Positions 51,201 to 63,200 of a DNA stretch of 64,000 bases are shown here, one piece after another. Numbering within the stretch: position 1 is the first letter of the stretch; every line of letters begins with the position of its first letter. The position numbers were made by a program, and so were the translations under genes. Where the stretch lies: positions 18,082,464-18,146,463 of the forward strand of contig BTRK01000003.1 of assembly GCA_036245805.1 (NCBI GenBank), written 5' to 3'. The notes beneath the pieces were generated by a model. It was not told the origin of the DNA and did no database searches. It saw only the letters and a program-made list of their open reading frames with translations. The stretch comes from Pristionchus mayeri. Lineage: Eukaryota; Nematoda; Chromadorea; Rhabditida; Neodiplogasteridae.

Positions 51201-54200
51201 GATATTCCTTTAAACTGTGGCTGTATAATGATTAGAATTTCGGAGAAACAACAAATTTTTGGCTCCATCAGGTGATAAAGCCCGAGGACGTCCTGGACAA
51301 CATCCGACTGGAGAACGGCATCGGCATCTGGAGCGCACTCTGGCAGGTGGGCAGGGATCAACGGTCAACTTTCGTGATGAAAATTTTATAATTAATTTCC
51401 TTTTTGCGAAAGTAAAAGACTATGCTAAATAATCCTGAATTGGTCTTTTGTAATTCTAAGCGTGATAGGTGACAGAAGTTAGATAGCCTAACGAACAAAG
51501 GCCACTTCAGTACCGCACGCCCGATGTTCTCTGCTTCTGTGCGCCCGTCAAGCAGCGGAGGTGAGGACGGGAGTTCAAAGATAATTGTTTCTTCGCTTCC
51601 TTTTTTCCCATTTTTCAATGAATCAGTGATTGATTCTGGGGTGTGTGATTTTTATATTATTTCAAAGGGGAGATCAAGGAGAAATCACATCCGAGAAATT
51701 ATTCACGATCTTGTTTGCATTCTGAAACATACCTGAAACATGTTTAGATCCACAATAACCGGAAGCTGTGTATTTCTGACACGTATTTTCGTGCTTCTCG
51801 TTCACATTTAGGAAGTCCTCCCTAAGCCATGGCTGTTAGCTTAGTTGATCTTGCTGCGATTTATTCTCTCACTTCACTTTCCAGGGATGCAATTTCCAAA
51901 CTTGAAGCTTTGTTTAAATGCTGAAAACCTACCTAAAATATGCTCGAAACCGACCTGTCCAATCTTTCAAAAGTGAAAAATGCTTTTCCAGGGACGCGCC
52001 TCCTTTCCGCGTGCCCACGAATCTCTTCCAATCAACAGGCGGATCCCCGAGTGTCGAGCGATCCAATGGAAGCGTCAAGGTTCGCTCTCAATACCACCTT
52101 ACCCAATTTCGTAGAAATATTTCTTATGGGAAAGCTTAGACTGAAAAAGGAAAATCTAGCCTCCATGAATTTCCCTCATCTCCGATCCTTGCAGCCACTA
52201 AAGAATGTCGCCGGCAGTCCTCCGACCGTGCACCTGCAGCAGTCGACGGGAATCTACCTCGGTGAGACAGCTATTGATTTTTGACCTCTGGGAATAATTT
52301 ATTTTATTCATAGCGATGCTGGTATTAATAAAATTCTGAATAATTGAGCCAAAAATATAAAATTCATGAAAAGTATTTGCTGTCTCCTGCAGCCTTTAAA
52401 TCAGCATACTCAAGTCTTAGCAATAAAAAAATCAGAGAAAGAGATTGTTTGCAATAGGTAGACTAGGTCGGTTGATAACCCTTCGAATGAGGACCGAAAT
52501 AGTGTTATTTCGAAGGTGATCATCTGCCCACAGATGGTAACAACCAGTAATCATGGTTCTGCAGGGGAGGACGATCCTCCGAAGCCCCGTCGTTCCTCAG
52601 TCATTCCCCCGCCCAAGCCGCCCCGATCAGACCCCGCAGTGCAGGAGGAAAAGAGGAGGAAGGAGGAGGTAGGTCACTTCTCTTATTACTACACGAACTA
52701 GAGCATGATTAGTGGATGCCCTCCTATTCCGAATTATCTTGAGCTACGAACTCATAGTAGACTATACCACTCTCTCGCTTATTTGCTCTTGTTTGGTCAA
52801 ACCAAGCAGAGTGATGGAACAGTAGTGATATTTTAGACTGCGAATGAGGAGATCATCAGATTTGATAGATTGTGAGAGATCTAAAAATAGGCCTAAACAT
52901 AGTAGTATTTCGATCTGAAATAATACAACTTATCAGGAACGCCGACGGATAGAGGAGGAGACCGAGCGGCAACTGTCGTGAGTGATTTAAATATTATTAT
53001 TGTTTTTAAATAAGATTAATTAGTGTTAGAAGTGCAAACATTTCAATACAAATCCGACCATCTTTGCGCTTGAGAAGCAATAGAAAATGGGATTAATTTC
53101 AGTGAAATTGATTGAATCAATACATAAGAAAATGGCATACAAATTACAGATTACCACCACCCGGTCCGCCGCCTCCGGTTCCCACAATCGCGCCGCCCAC
53201 TCTCGTTCCCGCAGGTTCCTTTCATTTCCTATTACATAGTTCGAATGAGTTTCACATAATTTGTAAAACACGAACCAAAACACCGAGATCAATAGTATTT
53301 CGTTGCTTTCGGGTAAATAAAACAAAAAAATGAAAACAAGTAGAGGTGATTTCACAAGAATTGACTCTCTTCTTCGCCTGTGAGAGCAATTAGAATGAGG
53401 AGTCGTTTCTCTCAAAGCATTCCCTACAATCACCACTCAAGAAGAAGTTATTCTTGCAGCTAAGCCGATCGTCCGTAGTGTCTCTGAGTATCGGACGAGT
53501 GAAATGGCGGGAGAGGTACGCAACAAGATGCACAAGAGCAAGACCACCGCCTTCGACTCCTCACCCAGTGAGATTATCGATTTTATATAGGTTTAGAAAA
53601 ATGAATATTGACATGAGTTTCTCTCAAGAGACCTGCCCTTTTCATCTCGTTTAGAGGCAAAGAGGTCTATGGGATGCAATGAGTTTCAGCTTGTTGATGA
53701 AAAACGGAACGATACGCAACAGTGATTCTCGCAGCTGTTCTTGGGCGAAAAAAACACTATAAATGATGAAGTCTGATGTAAATATTAATTTCATGATGTG
53801 CAATTAACAAATAAGCCGTTAATCATCTGCAATTGCAGCTTCTTCCACCTCATCGAATCGGATGAACGAGATGGATTGCGGACTGACGACGATCGTCGAC
53901 GAGCAGCAGAGTCTATCCAGGTACGAGTGAATTTGATGCTCTCGATGGTACTAGGTCGGATGAGAACTCACCGGAACCACCAATAACACCCCCTGTAGTA
54001 TTTTAGCAGAAAACGTTTTGGCATTGTATACACCAAATGTGAAAATGCCGGAGAAGGGTACTTTTTTGATTCTCATCCGACAACTAGAAACGAATCTCGT
54101 TAGTTTCACTAGAAACAACTCTCTTCATTCTGCGTGCTATATCGGCAGTTGGAGCGAAGAAAGAACACGCACTATGAAGAAAGTCATTTCCTGATAAGTC

Positions 54201-57200
54201 ATTCCTACAGTATCTCTCGTGGCAGGGTCTTCGCTGCTTCCGACGACGCTCCTCTGGTGCAACTGCACGATATCTGCTCCATGGCATCAATGGAAGCTTC
54301 GGATTACAAACTGAAGGAAGAGGGACCGAGCGAGGTACACAACGAGTTCCGTCGAGTAGGGATTACTAGGGACCACCATTCTGAGAGTCTTTCGATGTCG
54401 CCCCTATCCTGTCATGGAATATCATCCACATATTGACTAGTTTAACGACCACCCGGTCCATACGGTAGTCCCAGTGATCTTTTATCACCAGGTCGTCTGC
54501 CAGAGCTGCGGTCGCGTGCTGCAGCGGGACAGCGTCGCCCTCGGGGCATGCGAGTGCAACGGAAAGGTACTGTAGATACGAATCGCAAACTGACTGTTAT
54601 CGATTGAGATACGGTAGATTTATAATTACCCAAGTGCCAATTTCAGACTGCTCAAGTCGGCCCTCAACCACCCGCACCTCCGATCATTCCGCCATTGGTA
54701 ATCGCACAACGAGGTGACCATTCACTTCGACAGAATTCTTGTGTTTCACACTCCCTACATTTTATTTGAAGACTGCAAATACCAGTTCTTCTGTTTTTCG
54801 TTTCTCCAAACAAACTAGTTTCAAGAACAAGAAACAGCGCTTTTCTTATCAGTCACCAGGAAGATGGAACGGACGATAAATATGATCACACGGTCCCTTT
54901 CAGCCTCAGGTGACGAGACGCAGTCGTCGTCCTCCGTCCAGACGATCGTCCCGCAGCCGACGATGAGTGGTGGAAGACTGAGGAGCGATCTGACGACGTC
55001 CACGAGGAGGTGCGACGATAATTCTCTCTCAATCAAACGAAGAATTAGTGAAATAACAGTGTCTTATGATCATTATTACTGGAGAAATTTCATTGGACAC
55101 AGTGATAATTTTGGGCTGATTCTCTCCATTCGTTGGTGAAGTTGTGGTGGCAATGAAGTAATCTCTTCTGCAGGAAGGACGACGAGAGCTCAGAGGAACT
55201 GCTAGAGGAGGTGGAGGAGTACCCCGTAGACCCTACGGTGAGCACCAGCCAGTAACATAATTATCCAATTGGTGAACCTTAACAAGCACAGTGCCGAAAT
55301 TTAAAAAAAAAAATTTCTTTGAACAATACTCCAAGGACACATTGAGAATTTCACTGCACAATAATCTATGCAGTCATGATGAAACCTAACGAAACAGTAG
55401 ATTACTTCCTGGAATTGATGCATCTTTGCACAAGGAGAATGACGTCATTTATTTTAAATTAAAATATTTTTATAAATAATCAGGTTGCCACATATCTCGA
55501 CGTGGCCGTTCTTCGTGCTCTTCTCATTCGTCAATGGAGCGAGGAGGGAGTTCACTGGGGACTTCGATTCCTCCAGAATCGACTCTCCGATGTCCAGGTT
55601 GGTGCTACCGTAATCATAAGGCATGCGTATATTAAACCTCGTACCGCACTGCACTCTGAACACGCCACTGATTGCAGACCTACCTGACGGAGGCGGAACG
55701 TCGGCCGCGCAGCAACTCGCTGCCCACGATTAAGAGGAACAAGGAGGAGGTTGGTTGTTGGTCTTTGATGTCTGATCTTTGATCTTTCAGCCTCACGCCG
55801 ATCCTTCGCTGCTCGGCCACAACACCACCTGGTCTGACCTGCAGCCGCTCTCTGGAGGTGAGTGGTGTGACTCTGGTGCAGGCTTGCGATTTTTCCCAAA
55901 TCACTCAACACTGGAGCGAAGTTTAACAACCGCCGAACACGATGCTTCCAGATTCGGACACTGAGGATAAGAGGAGCGTCGGAGCTGGCAACACGGGCAA
56001 ACTGCATGTGGCCTTCAAGGATAAACGGTGAGGCTTAAAAGAGGTTGAAATTGATATCAAATATGGCTAAAAGAAAGTGACCGCTTATATAATGATAGTC
56101 GAGAAACGTTAGGGACTGCTCTCGAAGTTCACCAGTGACCTCTTAGATTAGCAATGGATCAATAAATGGCAGATCAATCATTCACTATTCAGTTCCTACC
56201 CCTCTCTGAACAACTCGGTGGAGCTGCTCTCGATGCGCGAGGAATCTCCAGCTCGATCTCCAGGAGGACTGACTAGACAGGAACCGGCGAACAAGTTCTA
56301 CCCCGAGGTCAGCTGTGGTTTAGGGAATATCCGCTCTTCGCGGGCTTTCTTGCTCTGTTTGACTGGCTAGAGAAAGAGTGAATTGGAGAGAGTCACTCGG
56401 CATTAGGTCGGATGAGAACCAAAAAATGGACCCTTCTCCAGCATCTTCACAGTAGATTCCCAAAGTGTCAAAAATACTTCTGTAAAAGTTCTACAGAAGG
56501 ATCCATTTTGTGGTTCTCATCCGGTGGGTTCTCATCCGACGGTTCTCATCCGGCGTAGTACAAGTTACTCTCCCGGACGATGCATCTTAGTATTGTAGTG
56601 CTTTAAAATTGTTACCAAAGGTGAACAAGAGAAATTGACTCTCGAAAAAGTTTAGAAGCCTATATCGAAAAGGTGAAACATATCTATCATGCGCTATCAA
56701 GCGCCGAATACGTTATTGAATTCAAGGGTGGGAGTGGTCTAAAAACGAGAGATCCTTCGATCATTGAATTTCGATGAAGTCTAGAATCCTTTGCGAAAGA
56801 AATGAAACATATTCCTCGCAGGCGATCGGCTGCTCCAATTTCATCGAGCGCAACGGGAAGATCAGTTTCACTGTCATCGTGCAAGTCATCGACCAGGTGA
56901 GGAATCGAATTTTTGAAATTGAAAGGCGAACAAAAACAACAAAAATAGAGCCCTTACGGCGATCGCAATTTTGAATCGGAAAAGCAAGAGGAACGTCTGC
57001 ACGCACTCTAACCGAGAAATACAACAGATCACATAGCACCCGATCTGAGCTTACTTTACACGGTTGAACGTTTGGGCAACGATCAAGTAATGGATAACTT
57101 ACTTAATTACCTTCCTAGCTCCACAGCCGAATCACGAAGCATCATTTCGAAACACTTCTCCTCTCAGGTGATGGAGCGTTCCCCCGTGGTTCGTCTCTGC

Positions 57201-60200
57201 GAGATAGCCCTCACCATCGCTGACATCCTCCTGAGAACTCCCTCCAGACAGAGCACCGACTTCTTCGCCAAACTAACGAACATGGTCTTCCGGTGAGCCA
57301 TCTGGGCCTTCTTACTGATGGCATCGCGAGATTACTGTATACTTCATCTTCGAATTTTTTTAATGAAAGCGATAGAAAAATTGTCGAAGCTCGGACTCTA
57401 TATTCCATGTATTTCTTGAGAAACACAAACAAGCCGACATTGAAAAAATTGTTGAAATTATAAATTTGAAAAAAATAAATAGGTATAAATAAATATGTAT
57501 ATTTTCAGCATATACGTATCTCTCGGGTGTCAACACGGCTGCAACGACGGAGTGAGGAGTTCCCATGGAGATTTTCTGAGGGCCAAGGTCTGCTACATTT
57601 CTGCTTTGAATTATTCCTATTTGATTACTTTTATGTAGAGTTTCATGAAGACACATAGAGAAGTTGGCTGAATGATAGACGCGTTAGAGACAACGAAAAA
57701 TAATTATTTATAATAAACAATAATCTGATTTGAACTGGCAAACTATTGTAGTTCTATCGTAACACCCTTAGAGTTCACACAGTTTACTTTAAGGCTCGAA
57801 ATCTGCTGGCGACATTGGAGAGACACGACGCAGTCGCCTTCCGTGGCCTCCTCATCGACTACGTGACAGAGAAGCAACAACTGCAGGCGACTGATCTTTG
57901 ATCTCTAGCTTATGATACGGGTGGATTGGCAAGACCTGACTCTTCATTTTGCATACTCTCTCACCTCTCTCGCCTGCGATAGAGTACGCGTATCGACGAG
58001 AATCATTTTTTGAGTTGCAATGCCTACATCCCTAAATCGAGAAGTCATGCGAAAATTTAAAAAAAAAACAGTAATCATTAATATTCAGGACACTCTCGAC
58101 TTGCTGCATGCGATCACAGCATTCTGCCGTGCAGAGCTGCCCGGAGGCGAGCTTACCATCTTTGTTATTTGATCTTTTCTTGTTTCGTCGCCCTTTTGGA
58201 AACATTTCCTGGTTCTTTCATTTTTGCGGTTAGAATTTACGATTCTTATATTTGATATTCGCAGATGCCGGTCGACGTGCCTCCGAGATGGGGAAGGCTC
58301 CCAGCTACAGAAACGCCTTCAACGAGAAGGACAAGGGCATCGAGGGTGAGCGGAGCTGATTGTTGCTTTTTAAAAATAACTTCTCTATTTTCTGATAGAT
58401 TCCATTGAAACCCTTCTTGCAAAGCATCGTCTTTTCAATCTCCCTGGACTATCGAAAGTGAGACCGATCTTTAATCTCTGCTTCTCAGGTCGCATCATCG
58501 ACTCCGTCCTCAAGGCGCTCATCACGAAGCTCGTCAACAACGAAGCCATCCTGCAGCAACCCGAGAATATGGTCAGTCATTTTTCTTTTTTTCTATAGTA
58601 CCTCGGAAAGATCGATTCAGTAAATTTAGTCAACCTTTATCAGATTCTTGAAACATGTCTCGCGTAGCTTCAGAAAATTTTTGAAAATCTTTAATCAATC
58701 GATATTTCAGTCGACGTTCCAAGACGTGCGCGTGCTCGTGGCATTCATCGCCGAGCAGCACGGCAATCCGATGAGAAGAGTCGCCCTATCGGCACTACTC
58801 GAGGTGCGATCTTTGATCTTTGGTCTTTTCCTCTCTAATCTCTTGTCAGCCATATAATTTACCATTTCTGATATTCTTGATAGACTGTGAAAAATAGCCT
58901 AATCTACCTTCGACTTCAGTAATGGCCAATTTTCAGGTAGCCAAATGCGTCGCCACGACGCCCTCCAGCAACAACGGCCACACCACACCGTACGTTCTTT
59001 CTCATTTCAGCTCCCTTCCTGCATGTCTCTATCCACTGCACGCTCTCCTTCTCTTTCTCTTCACTTCCCGCCATAATCAATTTAAAATTTATTTTTAAAA
59101 TCTCACTCTTTCCCCGTGTGCTTAGTTGAGTGATGACCTTCTCAATGCTGTCGCGTCTTCCCTTTTCTTGACCCGCAAGTTCGAATTATGGGAATCCTTA
59201 GCTCATACTTGGGAAGGCTTTTTGCAAGAACTTCTTTTTATGTACACTGTCACCGATCTAACAGTCGAGATTGCGATGCCTTGCCCATTGTTCGAACTCC
59301 CCTTCCCCCGTCCCTTCCCAGCACCCTAGTGAGGAGCCAGTCTCCTTTGCAGTCGTCATCGGCTCTCGAAGTCGTCGTCCGTCTTCTCCTCCTCCTTCAA
59401 CAACGACGTCGACTCCTCTTCCTTCCCCGGTCTCTCCGTCGCCATTCCCGCCATCGCCTTCCATCAGAGCATCGAGTAATTCCAGGCTCCATTTCACTAA
59501 CCAATCCCGCCTCTATTAACAACCACTTTGGCACGTTTCCAAGTCGCATTAGCAGTCTCGTCCTGTAATCGACCAGAGCTTTGAGCAATCTGAGGCCTAG
59601 CCCTGATCAGTCGGCCTTGTAATTTGCCTCTAATCACTCATCAGTAAGACGAGAGGAGCCATGTTTCACTAACAATCCGTAGCAATTAACAGACTCACTT
59701 TGGCACGTTTTCTTGATCAAGTTTTATTTTTCTTAGAAGTCTCGTCCTGTTGAGCAATGTAGATCGTCTGGTCGAATAACATAAGTTTTATTTTGTTTTA
59801 TTATTTAAATATTAGTTTTAATTCAGCGATGAAAGGAAGGATGAATCATCCGGGAGCGGGAAAAGCTCGCCTGGATCGACATTGGCTGCAAATTCAGGTT
59901 AATTTTTTTTTAAATTTGTCAAAAAATGTAAAAATATTGCGAGAAATTCTCTAGAAAAGTAGTTCTAATCTCATCCTTCAATGCCTGCTCGTGCGTTTCT
60001 TATTAATCCAAGCGCTGGCATGCGCAAAGTGCGGAAACGATCGGCTTGAAATTATTATCGAGCAATTTTAATGTTTCTCTTCAAGGTGCTTCATACATTC
60101 CAGTTTATCAGCTATGTTTCCTATAGAATTTGTGTGAAACTTATCTGTTATTAATTTTAATGATTCCGTTAGTAATGACAAAACGGGCTCCCGAGATGGT

Positions 60201-63200
60201 TTGGATTAAAGGGGTGCTCCGGGGAATGTTCAGTCACCCTTAGTGACAGTGTGGATATCGTAGAGGCCACTCACCCGATCAGAAATCACTTTGTACGAAG
60301 TTTCACAGACGCCTCTGGGCCTATTTACATACGTGCAAAGTTCATTGAAAGCGCAGGGTAGCGCCTGGTTCGTTTATGTTTCCCTCGTTCTACATACGTT
60401 TCAGCTCATTCTAGGGGCAAAGTCTCTACAGTTTCCCATTGCGAGCGCAGAATTTTCGTGGTGGGACTCCCTAGAATTTGTTCCCCGGAGCACTCCTTTA
60501 ACCTCCAATTCAGCTTCATGCATTGAAACTGCCGTGCCGAATCCGGCTTCAAAAGCCATTGTGTCATTGCTAGTTGCTATCCTAAGGTTACGTTATTATG
60601 TTATGTTTGGTTAAGGTTACGTTAAGGTTACCCTAGGATCGTTCAGGCCAATCTCTGAGTGGGAGGGCGAGCGAACACGCGAGTCTTCGACGAGGACTCT
60701 TCAAGAAGCGAGAGAAGGTACGGTATCGAGACTACAGTCTAGTCACGATTTGTAGTCTGCTACAATTCTCACTTCTATAGTTCATACCCAGCCGACAATG
60801 ACAAAACAACCATGTGCTATTTTTGGTCACCGTCGCTTTGCATTCCACGAGCAGGGGAGTAAAACTAATTAGAGAAACCGGTTATTTTCATGGTTTTTAG
60901 GGGATAAAAAAGTGATCTTTCATCTTTGTAGTCTTCGCAAAACGCGGAGAAGGGCGAGAATGGAGAAAGCGACGCGGATTCGCCCAGCACGCCGAGGAGT
61001 GTGGAGGCAAGTTTTTCTTATTATTATTTTTTTTTATTATTTTAATTTTATTAATCATACACTGTTGCCTCAGAAAGTGCGTCATGTGCGTGAAAAGGGG
61101 GTTCTTGAACCCACTGTGACTATCGCACTCTCATTGCTGCATACTCTCTAGCAAGCCATAGATTAGGGGGATAGCTTTGCATACATTCTCTTCATTCTGC
61201 TTTCTCTCTCGCTAATTTGAACGCGAGAAGCACATTGAGAGAGTCTTTACTTTGCACCTCAATAAACATATTGCCTATGTGATCATGCGCATAAACTATG
61301 AGGCTAATCGAATAATTCATCAACAATGCTGAGATTGTGTTACAAGGCACGTCGTCCCACGCTCTTTCCTCGTATTCTTAGCCAGAATTTGTTGCCTGAG
61401 CTGAGCATAGACAATCCTCGTCTAGTCTCCACTTCAGAAAACTTCGCTTCCTTCCGCATTTCACGAGTTTTTCACCCATTGAGAATTGAGAAAACAGAAG
61501 GCGCTGTGCAAAACAGAATCGAAAATGAAACGGACCACCGTACACTCCCCTTACTTACAGTTCTCTGAAATTTAGTCACGCTGAAAGAATATTTTGGTCA
61601 TAAACCTCATTCATATTATGCATGAGATTGCGTTCCCTAATATTTTGATAGATCGTCTTTCGTTGAGAGCTCAGAATGCAGGATGAAATGTGCACAAAAA
61701 CGGTTCGGCGGTAGCGCCTTTTTGTTCTTCGAACAATTTCCGGCAATCTTCCAAAGCGCGGTGGGAGAGCGCTAATTTCCGGGGCTGGTCCTTCTTAAAT
61801 TGAGGAAGTTTGTCTTGGTGGTCAATTCCTAGAATGACTCTCTTTATTCCGCGTACTCCTTCATCGGCAAGAGAGACTGTGCAGTAATCGGGTGAGGCGT
61901 CAATAATTTGTGGTCATTTGCATAATTACTTTCCACGAATACACCTCAATGAATTGTTTTCTGCGCACAATCTAACTCGATTCCAGAAAGGCTCGAGTTA
62001 AATTGTCTCGAGGTTGATAGGTCAGTGCATAGCTGTAAACAGGGTTCTGTAAATAGGCTCATGTGGTCGGTGATCAAAACCGACGCAAGAAGCGAGACAA
62101 CGGACGGAAGTACGCGCATGCATTTTTTAGTGCGTAGCACGCGAAAGGTGCGTTACGTGATCAAAACGAGGGAGGATGTAAAGAAGGAGGAACTTGGTCC
62201 ATCAACAGGTTGTACATGACTGGAGATCAAAAGGGAAGAAATTGCTGTAAAATGTCTTACTCCAGTCTTTACCAGCTTAGGGAGTGATAGGGATGCTTAG
62301 GGATGAACACGGTAGAGAAGTCATATGAAGCGAAAGAAGGGGAGGGAGGAGGGAAGGGATCAGCTGTTGCTTCAGATTTGTTATAAAATGTGAAAAAAAG
62401 ACAGCAAAAATGGAGAAGACAGTCACATTTGCTACGAATAAACAAACCGCAGAAAAAGGCCCTGTATCGAATCCAAATCTAAGCTCGAATCCAAGTTGCA
62501 CATCAGATCAGACTAAATGAGATGCATTATTAATTCTTTATCACGCAATATAATGAGATGATTAAAAGTAAATGTTACAGGCAATTTATAAGCATGATAA
62601 TACGATATCTAGATGACAAAGGGAAATGAAAAAAAACAAGAATTTGCAGAGTCGTCAGGCGATTTCGGACGACACGCTGTCCAGTGCCTTCAAGAAGAGA
62701 AGCACGCCCAAGTTGCACTTCGGTAAGCCAAGTACGTTCACCTCTTTCAGCACGATTACGTAGTCGTGATGTGGTCACTAGGTCGGATAATAACTATTTC
62801 AACGTCCCTGACCCTTGTATCTCGCCGTCCTGGACTCATCCGACCTAGTGCGTGATGTGGTAGTCCGCAGAAAATATCAACTTCATTGCATTAGGTTAAA
62901 ATGAGCGAATACAAAATATGAGGAGTTCGCAGCGAGGGCATACAATTCTGTATATGATATCCCGTGACGTAAGGTATTACGGCCTGCGATGGTTCAGGAC
63001 TTCTATTTTTGGAATCAGACGCACATAATCAGGAACACATGCTAACCTAATTACCGACGATTGTCGAGATTCTAGATTCTCTTATCTTTCTGTCGCTCTC
63101 TATGGAGAACTTCCCAATTGGCTACCATTGCTCCGACGTTTCTCTGTAGTAGGGAGAAGGAAGACAATGCCTGGCACTCATCTCTACTCTCATAAACCAA

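Noticed and set aside
59322..59511. Long proline/serine/threonine frame as a certain unc-80 exon
   Set aside because: Its phase does not fit the preceding 58989 donor, and its end would need a GC donor with poor context. The alternative frame from 59353 fits phases but is also weak, so neither is asserted.
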